From the NCBI RefSeq assembly GCF_014534655.1, contig NZ_JACVVD010000003.1, forward strand, positions 496,001 to 560,000: a stretch of 64,000 nucleotides of DNA, in the 5' to 3' direction. Source of the DNA: Paenibacillus sedimenti (GTDB taxonomy: Bacteria > Bacillota > Bacilli > Paenibacillales > NBRC-103111). Numbering within the stretch: the stretch's first letter is position 1; each line of letters begins with the position of its first letter. The notes beneath the pieces are model-generated. The model saw only the letters and a list, made by a program, of their open reading frames with translations, ran no database searches and was not told where the DNA came from. The translations under genes were made by a program, and so were the position numbers. Positions 17,684 to 26,123 of the stretch are shown piece by piece.

Positions 17684-18694
17684 TTATACGCCATCTCCTT
17701 CCGCATAAACGTGGAGGAGCGTATCTTCCGGTTTCGGATACGGCGCAAGATCCGCGTATTTCGTCGCATCATTAATCTCCTGCTTTTGCCGATCCTGCAG
17801 TTCACGATCTTGCTCTTCGCTCCAAAGTCCACATTCCATCAAATATTCTTTGAACTTCACAATACCGTCCTTCTGACGGTTTTGTTCAACTTCCTCTTTG
17901 GTTCGGTACAGCATATCATCATCCGAAGTCGAATGCGGCATTAAGCGATAGGAGACCATTTCGATCAACGTCGGGCCTTCGCCGCGAATCGCTCTTTCTC
18001 TCGCTTCTTTCATTACCCGATACATTTCGAGTGCGTCGCTGCCATCTACCTGAACGCCAGGGAAACCGTAACCGATCGCGCGATCCGCGATTTTACCGGA
18101 CACTTGCTTATGAAGCGGAACCGAAATCGCATATTGATTATTTTCGCATACAAAAATGACAGGAAGCTTATGAACGCCTGCAAAGTTGCAACCCTCATGG
18201 AAATCCCCCTGATTGCTGGAGCCTTCTCCGAAGGATACGAAAGTAACGAAATCTTGCTTTTTCATTTTCGCGGCAAGCGCAATACCTACAGCATGCGGCA
18301 CTTGTGTCGTAACCGGGGAAGAGCCCGTGACCACATTATTTTTCTTATCGCCAAAATGACCCGGCATCTGTCTGCCGCCGCTGCTGACATCCTCCGCTTT
18401 GCAAAAGAGCGAAAGCATCAAGTCCTTCACCGTCATTCCGATGGAAAGAACGAACGCAAAGTCGCGATAATACGGAAGAAAATAATCTTTTTGCGGCTGC
18501 ATGGCAAAGGCCATACCGACCTGACCTGCGTATTGACCCATTCCGGAAATGTGGAAGGGCACTTTGCCTGCGCGTTGCAGCATGAGCCCGCGCTCGTCAT
18601 ATTTTGCAGTAAGGCTCATGATCGTGTACATACGAATCGCTTCGTCGTCGGAAAGACCTAAGCTCCTATGTTTGTAAAGCTGGCCGATTGACAT
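17684..18694 (-). CDS. bkdAA: Branched-chain 2-oxoacid dehydrogenase E1 alpha subunit
   Basis: The 336-aa catalytic E1 subunit. The thiamine diphosphate motif is seen as FGEGSSNQGDFHEGCNFA through VFVCENNQYAIS (a GEG in place of the usual GDG). The phosphorylation-loop region LMPHSTSDDDMLYR is typical of E1 alpha. Its leader carries a hairpin-Shine-Dalgarno element whose AAGGAGG serves the ATG at 18694. A 147-bp gap separates it from lpdV, so extra control between lpdV and the rest is possible. Confidence 0.93.
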   Translation of the reverse strand: MSIGQLYKHRSLGLSDDEAIRMYTIMSLTAKYDERGLMLQRAGKVPFHISGMGQYAGQVGMAFAMQPQKDYFLPYYRDFAFVLSIGMTVKDLMLSLFCKAEDVSSGGRQMPGHFGDKKNNVVTGSSPVTTQVPHAVGIALAAKMKKQDFVTFVSFGEGSSNQGDFHEGCNFAGVHKLPVIFVCENNQYAISVPLHKQVSGKIADRAIGYGFPGVQVDGSDALEMYRVMKEARERAIRGEGPTLIEMVSYRLMPHSTSDDDMLYRTKEEVEQNRQKDGIVKFKEYLMECGLWSEEQDRELQDRQKQEINDATKYADLAPYPKPEDTLLHVYAEGDGV

Positions 18695-18702
18695 GGAGTT
18701 TG

Positions 18703-18743
18703 CCTCCTTAGAGTTTTTCGCCAGAAAAACTGGCTTCGTAAGC
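18703..18743 (-). repeat. Hairpin-Shine-Dalgarno element, copy at bkdAA
   Basis: Minus strand: GCTTACGAAGCC, perfect 8-bp stem AGTTTTTC / GAAAAACT with loop TGGC, then CTA and AGGAGG. Confidence 0.85.
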
Positions 18744-18841
18744 GTTACTGGTTTGAATATAATTAATACCTGGTCCTAAGACTTGACTCTATAAGCTTAT
18801 TATAAACGTAATCGGATATGAATACAATTTTTATCCGCAAA

Positions 18842-20266
18842 TTATCCGCTAATTGCTATACCGTCTACAGCGAGCATGGCTTCGCCCAGCGCTTCCGATA
18901 AGGTTGGATGCGGATGGATCGTCTGCCCGACTTCCCATGGGGTCGCATTCAGCACTTGCGCCAGGGCAGCTTCGGTAACGCTGTCCGTCACATGAGGGCC
19001 AATCATATGAACGCCAAGGATATCGTCCGTATCGGCGTCTGCAATGACTTTAACAAACCCATCCGCCTCGCCGTAAACAAGCGCTTTACCGATAGCTTTG
19101 AAGCTGAATTTGCCAGTCTTTATCCGGTATCCGCGTTCGGAAGCCTGCTGCTCCGTCCAGCCGACACTGGCGATTTCCGGTCTCGTGTATGTACAGCGCG
19201 GTACGAGATGAGCTTGCAGTTCATGAGGGGTTTGGCCAGTGATATGCTCAGCCGCCAAAATCCCTTCATGTCCGGCCACATGCGCCAGCATGAGCCCGCC
19301 GATTACATCGCCGACCGCATAAATATGCGACTCTGTCGTCTGATTAAAGCGGTTCACGCTGATGAAGCCTTTTTCGACTTTAATATCTGTATTTTCAAGT
19401 CCGATTCCTTCCGTATTCGCAACGCGTCCGACAGACACCAGCACCTTATCGGCGGTCAACTCGATCATTTCCCCCTGCTTGTCCGCTTTCACCGTTATCC
19501 GGCCATCCGCAACATTTACCGATTCCGGCAATATTTTAGCTCCGGTCACGAGGTTGATGCTGCGTTTTTTGAACAATCGCTCCAGCTCTTTGGAAATGTC
19601 CGCATCCTCAAGACTAACCAGACGCTTGTCCAGCTCAACGATCGTCACCTCGACGCCAAAATCATTCAGCATGGACGCCCACTCTACGCCAATGACACCG
19701 CCGCCAACAATGATAATCGATTTCGGCAGTTCTTCCATCCGCAAAGCGTCCTCACTGGAGATGATGTGCGTGCCGTCCACATCCAATCCAGGTAAACTGC
19801 GTGGTCTGGATCCGGTCGCAATAATTAAATTCGTATTGAGAAGCGTCTCGATATCGCCATCTTCCTTCTCTACGGAAACAGCACCGCTTCGAGGAGAAAA
19901 AATAGAAGGACCAATAATGCGACCGTTGCCGTAATGGATCGTAATTTTGTTTTTCTTCATAAGGAATTGCAGCCCTTGATGCAGCTGATCGACAATGCGT
20001 TGTTTGCGACCTATGACAGCTTCAAATTGAAGCTCTACGGAAGAGGCCGTTATGCCGTATTCCTCGCTTCTCTTCATCGTGGCAAATACTTCCGCGCTGC
20101 GAAGCAACGCTTTGCTTGGTATGCAGCCCTGATGCAGGCAAGTGCCGCCCAGCTTCTCCCTTTCCACCACTGCAACTGTCTTTCCTAATTGTGCAGCCCG
20201 GATAGCAGCCGTATAACCGCCGATCCCTCCGCCAAGCACTACCACATCATATCTATATTCACTCAT
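18842..20266 (-). CDS. lpdV: Dihydrolipoamide dehydrogenase (bkd-linked E3)
   Basis: Reoxidises the lipoyl groups of E2 with NAD. The 474-aa flavoprotein has the FAD fold VVVLGGGIGGYTAAI, the redox disulfide in GGTCLHQGCIPSK, the NAD fold IIVGGGVIGVEWA and the C-terminal active-site HPHPTLSEA. The ATG at 20266 follows AGGAGGAGTCAGT; a frame reaching 20287 starts within that site. It is first in the bkd cluster. The ptb, bcd and buk genes that precede it in Bacillus are absent here. Confidence 0.93.
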   Translation of the reverse strand: MSEYRYDVVVLGGGIGGYTAAIRAAQLGKTVAVVEREKLGGTCLHQGCIPSKALLRSAEVFATMKRSEEYGITASSVELQFEAVIGRKQRIVDQLHQGLQFLMKKNKITIHYGNGRIIGPSIFSPRSGAVSVEKEDGDIETLLNTNLIIATGSRPRSLPGLDVDGTHIISSEDALRMEELPKSIIIVGGGVIGVEWASMLNDFGVEVTIVELDKRLVSLEDADISKELERLFKKRSINLVTGAKILPESVNVADGRITVKADKQGEMIELTADKVLVSVGRVANTEGIGLENTDIKVEKGFISVNRFNQTTESHIYAVGDVIGGLMLAHVAGHEGILAAEHITGQTPHELQAHLVPRCTYTRPEIASVGWTEQQASERGYRIKTGKFSFKAIGKALVYGEADGFVKVIADADTDDILGVHMIGPHVTDSVTEAALAQVLNATPWEVGQTIHPHPTLSEALGEAMLAVDGIAISG

Positions 20267-20445
20267 ACTGACTCCTCCTAAGATCAACTGCCCAATAGAT
20301 TATTTACCTCATATGTATACGCTAGTCTCTACTATATTACCCTTTTTTGGCATTGAAATCATAGTCTTATTTGTGAATTAGACACAAATACAGATTCAGA
20401 GTATGATGATAGAAAAATATCAGAATTACTTTGTAAGGAGCAACT

Positions 20446-20715
20446 ATGAAAGCGCCATTTTATCGATTTATTGCCATTCTTCTCCTTGTCATCCCCGGCT
20501 TGACCGCTACTTATGGCTTTCTTGCCATGAAGGATGCTATTTTCGCTCAATTTAATGGGGAAGACGGTCATGTGCTCTGGGGAAAATTCATACTCGGACT
20601 CATTTTGTTTCTGCTTGGGGTCGCATTTATCGGGGGCTGGACGTTCTTCCGTGATCGTAAAAGAAATTATGTAGCTCCCAGATTTAAGGCGAAGCGTCCG
20701 AAGAAAAGCTCTTGA
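20446..20715 (+). CDS. yqzF: YqzF family membrane protein (DUF2627)
   Basis: An 89-aa protein with two membrane helices (AILLLVIPGLTATYGFLAM and ILGLILFLLGVAFIGGWTFF) and a very basic C-terminal tail (RFKAKRPKKSS). Position next to the bkd genes, size and pattern fit Bacillus YqzF, of unknown function. It is divergent from lpdV and has a ribosome site TAAGGAGCAACT. Confidence 0.85.
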   Translation: MKAPFYRFIAILLLVIPGLTATYGFLAMKDAIFAQFNGEDGHVLWGKFILGLILFLLGVAFIGGWTFFRDRKRNYVAPRFKAKRPKKSS

Positions 20716-20740
20716 GTATTATGGCTCGAAAAATAGCAAA

Positions 20741-20783
20741 AAAGACCGTTCAAAGCCATTTTGCAGCTTGAAGACGGTCTTTG
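20741..20783 (+). terminator. Terminator after yqzF
   Basis: Long stem AAAGACCGT.TCAAAGC / GCTTGAAGACGGTCTTT with a short loop; the T-run is weak. Confidence 0.65.
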
Positions 20784-21155
20784 TGCATCGTAAAAACATG
20801 TCATCAGGACTTTTTCAAGCGGCATTAGCTGCCTCAGGTCCTTATCTCATACGTTTGAGCATGGAGCGGGAAATGGGCATTGGCCCAAGTCCGTTGGCTG
20901 CCGATGACGAATCTCGAGACCGTACTTTCAGCGCTGTCACGCTCAAGGATTAAATAACGGCAATGGTCGCTATTTAGAGCACAATTGGACGATAATCGTT
21001 GGCGATACAGTCAAAATCATGTGTCCGGCGAACAGGTTTCTCTATTATAAGGCCTTGTTCAATTTTCATGCATCTGCTGCGCTCCTGATCGCTTGCTGAT
21101 ATAATCCTTCCTCAACATCTATGTCCGGACTAATCGAGGATCGATCCGATGAGGA
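20784..21155. other. Gene-poor gap of about 370 bp
   Basis: Lies between the yqzF terminator and the 3' end of the glycosyltransferase gene. Short open frames exist on both strands (for example plus 20768-20953) but none has a ribosome site or a family I recognise, and they overlap each other. It may be a decayed gene or an untranslated remnant. No repeat, promoter or RNA gene was identified. Confidence 0.4.
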
Positions 21156-21860
21156 TCATACCGGCTTCCTCTGCTTCCAGCGAGTCAGCAATGCTGCTCC
21201 CACCGCGACGAATTGCTTGCCGCGGTGGACGAATCCATGCCAATCCCGCCCCGTTTCACGGTGCGAGATTGGCACATCCAGTTCAACGATGCGGAGGCCG
21301 TGCCGCGCCGCATCGATCGTCAGTGCGACTTCCACACCGAAGCCGCGCGCCAAGCTTCCCAGCTCCCGCAGACGATCAGCGCGCAACGCGCGCTGTCCGG
21401 ATAAGGGAGCTCCGGTCTGGTAGCCGCTGAGGCGGTAAATACCGCGGCTGGCCAAGCCCTTCACCAGGCCGAAGCCTGCTTTGGCGCCGGAACGCGGCAG
21501 CTTCGCAATGACCATATCCGCTTCTTGACGAAGAAGCGGCTCTGTCAATACCAGCGCGTGCCCCGCCGAGGCTTGAACGTCAGCATCAATAAACAGCAGG
21601 ACATCGCCTCTGGCCTGCTCGATGCCGGACTGCAGCGCAGCGCCTTTACCCCGCCGCCGGTCATGCCTAACCAATTTGTCTACCCACGGCCAAGCGGTCT
21701 CATACGTTTTATCGCGGCTGCCGTCATCGACGACAATGATCTCATAATAGAGTTCATCCTCCCAGGCAAGCTCCGCGCTTTCCTGCAAATAGCGAAGCGT
21801 GCGGGAAATCGTATGCTCTTCATTCCAGGCCGGTATGATGATTGATATGGACGGCTTCAT
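21156..21860 (-). CDS. Family 2 glycosyltransferase
   Basis: A 234-aa GT-A fold enzyme. It starts SISIIIPAWNEEHTISRTL, continues with EIIVVDDGSRDKT (nucleotide binding), GKGAALQSGIEQA and the metal-binding LLFIDADVQ. Substrate is not readable. The ATG overlaps the stop of steA (ATGA), so the two are translationally coupled. No C-terminal membrane helix is present, unlike many dolichol-phosphate sugar synthases. Internal GC is high compared with steA. Confidence 0.85.
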   Translation of the reverse strand: MKPSISIIIPAWNEEHTISRTLRYLQESAELAWEDELYYEIIVVDDGSRDKTYETAWPWVDKLVRHDRRRGKGAALQSGIEQARGDVLLFIDADVQASAGHALVLTEPLLRQEADMVIAKLPRSGAKAGFGLVKGLASRGIYRLSGYQTGAPLSGQRALRADRLRELGSLARGFGVEVALTIDAARHGLRIVELDVPISHRETGRDWHGFVHRGKQFVAVGAALLTRWKQRKPV

Positions 21861-23011
21861 CCGAATCCCCCCCAATTCCATACTACGTGGGAGATGCGTT
21901 TTGTAATCCAATGAATTTGCAGCAACCCAAGCGCTATGAAGCAAAGAGACATCAACAGGGTTACCCATGCTTCTTTTGTTTTGGAAGCGGACTGCCTGTA
22001 GAGGATGCTTAGGCTCTTAATATCCACCAAACGCGCGCCTAATTTCATACGTACAAGCAGCGTACTGCCCATACCTTCCCGTCCTTTTTCCATAAAATCG
22101 ATCATATGCGTATGCGCACCGACCGTCACGATCCATTCTCCGCGTTTCTCATAGGCAAGCAGCAGCGCCGCATCTTCACTCGTCCCAAAGCAAGGAAATA
22201 AGTGAGCTTCCAGACCTAGCGCTTCAATTCTTGCCATGCCAGGCGCCGCTCCCTCCTGATCGGCATGGACAACCAATTCCGCACCGCAAGCCAGCGCTCG
22301 ATCCGTCACACTATCCATATCGCCAATAATCATATGCGGCCGATATCCGCATTCCAGCAATGCGTCCGCACCGCCATCCACCCCAATCAGTATCGGCTTA
22401 ACTTCGCGAATAAACGCCTTAGCTTCTTGCAGAGCTTTCTTGTATCCCTTTCCCCTCGAAACGATCATGATGTGCTTGCCTTCCAGATCCGTACGCAAGG
22501 CGATTAGTGGCAGCGGTGCCATCACGGCGCTTTTTTCCTGCATGGCGTAGGTTAATGTGTTTTCAATAAAATTCTCCAGAAGTAAGGAAACGTTGCTATT
22601 CGCGATTTGGTGCAGTCGCAGCCAGTCTTCTTTTGTAAATGCTTTACAAGGAATTGAATATTGGCCGCTTACAATGATTCCTTCGTAAACACTTAGCTCC
22701 GAATGCTCAATAAATGTCCCAAAGGCACTCGTCTCCACTTCCCATATTGGTATATTCTGCTGCAGCAGCATAAGCGGCCCCTGCGTCGGATATGTACCGC
22801 TCATCGTCATCTGGCAATTAATGACAGCCTTGACCTGATGATCAATCAGCTCCTGTGCAATGACCTCATCCAGATCGCGATGCTGAAGCACGACGATTCG
22901 TCCTGGAGGGAGATCGCGCAGCAATTCTTTCGTAATTGCTCCTACACTAGCCTTTCCTTTGCAGAGAGGTAGCGGTTTCGAAGAAAACATTGATAATGAT
23001 GGCCAATTCAT
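21857..23011 (-). CDS. steA: Putative cytokinetic ring protein SteA
   Basis: A 384-aa protein with a thiamin-pyrophosphokinase-like catalytic fold in the middle (ILIGVDGGADALLECGYRPHMIIGDMDSV, including the GDMDSV motif) and one C-terminal membrane helix (VTLLMSLCFIALGLLQI). This is the SteA family, linked to cell separation and the division ring in actinobacteria. The ATG at 23011 follows GACGGAGCTTATC; a GTG at 23035 is a weaker alternative. It is coupled to a glycosyltransferase. Confidence 0.78.
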   Translation of the reverse strand: MNWPSLSMFSSKPLPLCKGKASVGAITKELLRDLPPGRIVVLQHRDLDEVIAQELIDHQVKAVINCQMTMSGTYPTQGPLMLLQQNIPIWEVETSAFGTFIEHSELSVYEGIIVSGQYSIPCKAFTKEDWLRLHQIANSNVSLLLENFIENTLTYAMQEKSAVMAPLPLIALRTDLEGKHIMIVSRGKGYKKALQEAKAFIREVKPILIGVDGGADALLECGYRPHMIIGDMDSVTDRALACGAELVVHADQEGAAPGMARIEALGLEAHLFPCFGTSEDAALLLAYEKRGEWIVTVGAHTHMIDFMEKGREGMGSTLLVRMKLGARLVDIKSLSILYRQSASKTKEAWVTLLMSLCFIALGLLQIHWITKRISHVVWNWGGFG

Positions 23012-23139
23012 GATAAGCTCCGTCTTTCCTTTCACCTCATGTTAACCATATTTTGTCCCTTGCCGCTTTATTTATGTATATTTTACCTTTCATATGGCAA
23101 GTAATGGTTTATTATCTAATAGAAAAGGAGATGTAAACC

Positions 23140-23325
23140 ATGGAGCTAAACATGAGTGCGGACGAAGTGCTAGGCCATATTGTGCAGCTTCACAATAACG
23201 GAGAATCGCTGGCTAAAAAAAATGTGAAGAAACAGCATCCTGATTTAATGAAAAACGCCTTGTACTATTACCCCAGCTGGGAACATGCATTGCAAAAAAC
23301 AGGCGTAAATAACATCGTCAACTAA
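23140..23325 (+). CDS. Small protein resembling a single HNH-associated repeat
   Basis: A 61-aa plus-strand protein. The core DEVLGHIVQLHNNGESLAK...YYPSWEHALQKTGV looks like one homing-endonuclease-associated repeat (Trp, Ala-Leu and a final Gly-Val at the usual spacing), a small helical DNA-binding module usually found several times beside HNH nucleases. No nuclease domain is present. It has AAAAGGAGATGTAAACC before the start and its own strong terminator, so it is very probably a real gene. Function unknown. Confidence 0.6.
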   Translation: MELNMSADEVLGHIVQLHNNGESLAKKNVKKQHPDLMKNALYYYPSWEHALQKTGVNNIVN

Positions 23326-23345
23326 CGTACATACGTCAGCATATG

Positions 23346-23389
23346 AACAGCTCCGTGAGGATTCCTCCCACGCCGGAGCTGTTTTTTTT
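23346..23389. terminator. Strong terminator between convergent small genes
   Basis: Stem AACAGCTCCG / CCGGAGCTGTT followed on the plus strand by TTTTTTTTATT. It ends at the stop codon of the minus-strand gene at 23388. Confidence 0.88.
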
Positions 23390-23564
23390 ATTCTAACACT
23401 TCCCATTCAACTTGTACCATTTGATCGACCCACGTTCGAATCTTGATCTCAATGGCGTTCTCAATCTCTTCGTCCGTTAATTCACCGAGCTTATGCTCGG
23501 CAATCTCAAGGACTTCTTCTTTGACTTTATCTCCTGCCACGGATAATTGAATTTGAATACGCAT
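23388..23564 (-). CDS. Small acidic hypothetical protein (DUF7167-like)
   Basis: A 58-aa soluble protein: MRIQIQLSVAGDKVKEEVLE, then an acidic middle and a C-terminal TWVDQMVQVEWEVLE. The pattern (beta strand with GDKV, acidic helix, Trp-containing strand) recalls the DUF7167 family; that is a tentative match. Start at 23564 with AAAAGGTGAAAAC. The frame extends far upstream without a site, which is taken as noncoding. Confidence 0.6.
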   Translation of the reverse strand: MRIQIQLSVAGDKVKEEVLEIAEHKLGELTDEEIENAIEIKIRTWVDQMVQVEWEVLE

Positions 23565-23821
23565 GTTTTCACCTTTTCCACGATGGTTATATATGCAAAT
23601 TGAATAAAATATTGGAGCAAATATATTGATCGATCTGGGATGGTTGGAACAACTGCCGCAAGCCGCAGATCGAGATGCCTTAGTTGTAAAATAGAAGGTT
23701 AAAAAATCAACTGTCCATGTGTTGCTTCTTTGTTTTAAGAAAACTTGCCATTGTTTCAATCCTATTTGTATTTTACAATTAAATGGTAAGGTAATTTGAT
23801 CAATGAAAAGAGGAGAACCCC

Positions 23822-24103
23822 ATGTCCAAATCAGCAGCTCAAAAGAGAAGGAAACGTCAACTGCGTGAAGGTAAAATCGACCCGGCAATCAACCGGCTAC
23901 ACTGGAATGGAACGAACCCCGTAAGCAAAATGACTCCAAGCTTGCAGGAATCCGTTATCAGACAATCGAATAAGCACAAAATGAGGAATCTGAGCCGATT
24001 GCAGGGTGATGATTCCTTTTTTCATGTCTCTGTATGGATCGATATGCCTTGCCCTGCCGCAAAAAGGATCAATGCCTCTTTTTCCTCCGGACGAAAAGCA
24101 TAA
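23822..24103 (+). CDS. Small basic hypothetical protein (3' end uncertain)
   Basis: Begins MSKSAAQKRRKRQLREGKID and continues with LHWNGTNPVSKMTP. It is strongly basic and may bind nucleic acid. AAAGAGGAGAACCCC precedes the ATG. The first 55 residues look like a conserved Paenibacillus small protein. The remaining frame runs through a rho-independent terminator at 23984-24022 and overlaps the opposing gene by 82 bp. So either the C terminus is read-through of a frameshifted gene or the overlap is real; a +1 shift would meet a TGA within the terminator stem. Confidence 0.55.
   Translation: MSKSAAQKRRKRQLREGKIDPAINRLHWNGTNPVSKMTPSLQESVIRQSNKHKMRNLSRLQGDDSFFHVSVWIDMPCPAAKRINASFSSGRKA
23984..24022 (+). 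terminator. Terminator inside the 3' part of the small basic ORF
   Basis: Stem AGGAATC / GATTCCT followed by TTTTTT on the plus strand. It abuts the stop codon of the opposing gene. Confidence 0.7.
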
Positions 24104-24273
24104 CCGCAATCAAACCCGTTATAAAACAACTTCCATTCGCTAATACTTCCATCTTCATCTAATTCCAGCTCTGCTACGTAAAGCGAATCCGGCTCATCTT
24201 CGAATTGAAGACCCATATGAAGCTGCGTACGTCCCCCTTCGGTGATTTCCTTCTCGCAATAATCAATAATCAT
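24022..24273 (-). CDS. Small acidic hypothetical protein (YqkC-like)
   Basis: An 83-aa protein with LHMGLQFEDEP, YVAELELDEDGSISEWKLFYNG and FRPEEKEALILFA. It recalls Bacillus YqkC (DUF5446), a small protein of unknown function from the same chromosomal area; that match is from memory and tentative. The ATG at 24273 follows AGGAGGCCTAATCGA. Confidence 0.6.
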   Translation of the reverse strand: MIIDYCEKEITEGGRTQLHMGLQFEDEPDSLYVAELELDEDGSISEWKLFYNGFDCGYAFRPEEKEALILFAAGQGISIHTET

Positions 24274-24370
24274 TCGATTAGGCCTCCTATTGAATAAAAT
24301 CACTTTTATTTATATAATATACTAATGCACCCAAGCTCACAAAGATGAGATCATGCTGTCTTATGCTCAC

Positions 24371-24409
24371 GCTTACGAACAAAGTTTTGCTTAGCAAAAC
24401 TCTAGGAGG
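24371..24409 (+). repeat. Hairpin-Shine-Dalgarno element, plus-strand copy
   Basis: Plus strand: GCTTACGAAC, perfect 8-bp stem AGTTTTGC / GCAAAACT with loop TTA, then CT and AGGAGG. The only copy on the plus strand in the window, and it stands before a plus-strand gene. Confidence 0.85.
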
Positions 24410-24417
24410 AATTACAT

Positions 24418-24684
24418 ATGGCTTACGATCCGCAGGTTGTAGATGCAAAAATGGTTAGTGATAACAAAAAGAACGGTCTTTTCGAAATCGTCGTCGTACT
24501 GAAAGACCGTAATCAATGCCGTCTTTTCTTCGAAAGAGATCCCGAAACCGGAGTCGGTAAAGTAACGAATTTGAATAGATTGCTGAAAGAACCTTGCCCA
24601 ATCTGCCGCAAAGATTATCTTTGCAATTGCCTTGATCGCTACAAACAAACGATTGCGGATCAAGCGATGTCCTATATAAAATAA
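24418..24684 (+). CDS. Hypothetical protein with Cys cluster
   Basis: An 88-aa protein. The N-terminal half is beta-rich (FEIVVVLKDRNQCRLFFERD); the C-terminal half carries CPICRKDYLCNCLDRY, four cysteines in a CxxC...CxC pattern that could bind a metal. I do not recognise the family. The start at 24418 follows AGGAGGAATTACAT supplied by the hairpin element, and a strong terminator follows, so it is very probably expressed alone. Confidence 0.7.
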   Translation: MAYDPQVVDAKMVSDNKKNGLFEIVVVLKDRNQCRLFFERDPETGVGKVTNLNRLLKEPCPICRKDYLCNCLDRYKQTIADQAMSYIK

Positions 24685-24701
24685 TCGCAGAGCGACAATA
24701 A

Positions 24702-24737
24702 CCCCCTAACCATACGAAATGGCTAGGGGGTTTGTGT
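24702..24737. terminator. Terminator between convergent gene and cbiA
   Basis: Stem CCCCCTAACCAT / TGGCTAGGGGG followed by TTTGTGTTT; lies at the 3' ends of both the plus-strand gene and the cobalamin operon. Confidence 0.8.
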
Positions 24738-26123
24738 TTAACGGCGCTGCCTATGGTACCGTTCACAAGCATCGATCCATATAGGCACGATACTCGATTG
24801 CGAGGCAAAATGAAGATGTGTATAGCCGGCTGCGACATTCGAACTTGTAAAGCCCTCCGCTTTCGTGCCAAATCTTCCCTTCGTTTGAAAAGCAGCCTCA
24901 AGCTCGACTCCTTCATTCGCCTGAAAGGTTGAGTAATGAAATTCATGTCCTCGAGCCTTCACGTTCCGGGAGAGTAAAAAGTTACCAGCAGTGCCCTCGA
25001 CTTCTCGGTAACCGAGCGCAGCCAGCTTCTGCTGCATCGTGACATGACCGGGAATGATGCCAACCATCGAAAATATGTTTCCTGAGGTGTCTGCAATATA
25101 CTCGGTCAGATACATGAACCCGCCGCACTCAGCGAGTGTAGGAATTCCTTCAGATATCCTCCTGCGGATTGACATCTTCACCTGTTCCTGCGCTGCGAGC
25201 CGCTCGGCGAATTCCTCAGGGAAGCCGCCGCCGATATACAACCCATCTGCACCGGCAGGAACTTCCTCTCCTGCCAAGGGGGAGAAATATATGATTTCCG
25301 CTCCGCCAGCTTCGAGCAGCTCCAGATTTTCCGGATAGTAAAAATGAAAGGCCGCATCTTTCGCTACTGCAATTTTGACGCGTTTAGAGACGGATGTGGC
25401 GTTAGTTGAGAATAAAGACGGTATGCTCTGCAATTCATCACACGCTGCCAGCTCCAAAATCTTGTCCAAATCGATATAAGCTGTCACCCGCTCCGCAAGC
25501 TTATCGAAGAACGGCTGCATCTCCCCCCTCTCGACCGAAGGAACCAGCCCCAAGTGACGTTCAGGCAGCTCAATATCCATGTCACGCGGCAAATAACCGA
25601 TGACAGGAATACCGCATTCTTGTTCAATGGCTTGCTTCACCATCTTATAATGACCTTCGCTGCCAGCGCGATTGGCGATGACACCAGCAATACGATCCCC
25701 TAGACCAAATTGCTGGAAACCTTTCACTATCGCTGCCGCACTTCGCGCCATACTTGCGATGTTGACTACGAGAAGGACAGGGGCGCTCAAAATACGGCTA
25801 ATATCAGCCGTGCTGCCTTCGTCCGATAATGAGTTTTTCCCATCGAACATGCCCATAACGCCTTCAATGATCGAAATATCCGCACCTTGGCAGCCGCGAT
25901 GATAGATTTCCTCTACCGCTTCACGTCCGACCATCCATGAGTCCAAATTGCGCGAAGCTCTGCCTGTGACAGCTGTATGATAGGTGGGATCGATATAATC
26001 GGGACCGCATTTAAACCCTTGCACAACGATGCCCCGCTGCTGCAAAGCAGCCATCAGGCCTATCGTGAGTGTTGTCTTGCCGACCCCGCTCCCTGTGCCT
26101 GCAATAACGATTCTCCGTTCCAT
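24738..26123 (-). CDS. cbiA: Cobyrinate a,c-diamide synthase
   Basis: ATP- and glutamine-dependent amidation of the a and c side chains of cobyrinate. The 461-aa protein has an N-terminal P-loop (GTGSGVGKTTLTIGL) and a C-terminal class I glutamine amidotransferase domain with the catalytic Cys in LAECGGFMYL. It is the last gene of the operon; its ATG overlaps the cbiG stop (TAATG). Confidence 0.95.
   Translation of the reverse strand: MERRIVIAGTGSGVGKTTLTIGLMAALQQRGIVVQGFKCGPDYIDPTYHTAVTGRASRNLDSWMVGREAVEEIYHRGCQGADISIIEGVMGMFDGKNSLSDEGSTADISRILSAPVLLVVNIASMARSAAAIVKGFQQFGLGDRIAGVIANRAGSEGHYKMVKQAIEQECGIPVIGYLPRDMDIELPERHLGLVPSVERGEMQPFFDKLAERVTAYIDLDKILELAACDELQSIPSLFSTNATSVSKRVKIAVAKDAAFHFYYPENLELLEAGGAEIIYFSPLAGEEVPAGADGLYIGGGFPEEFAERLAAQEQVKMSIRRRISEGIPTLAECGGFMYLTEYIADTSGNIFSMVGIIPGHVTMQQKLAALGYREVEGTAGNFLLSRNVKARGHEFHYSTFQANEGVELEAAFQTKGRFGTKAEGFTSSNVAAGYTHLHFASQSSIVPIWIDACERYHRQRR

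Noticed and set aside
20267..20445. Sigma-54 (SigL) promoter before lpdV, as in Bacillus bkd
   Set aside because: No TGGCAC-N5-TTGC motif was found between lpdV and yqzF.
23565..23888. Long N-terminal extension of the gene at 23388
   Set aside because: No ribosome site; the internal ATG at 23564 has one and gives a compact protein.
24455..24946. Minus-strand 163-codon frame across the cbiA terminator
   Set aside because: It runs through a strong terminator and opposes two better-supported genes.
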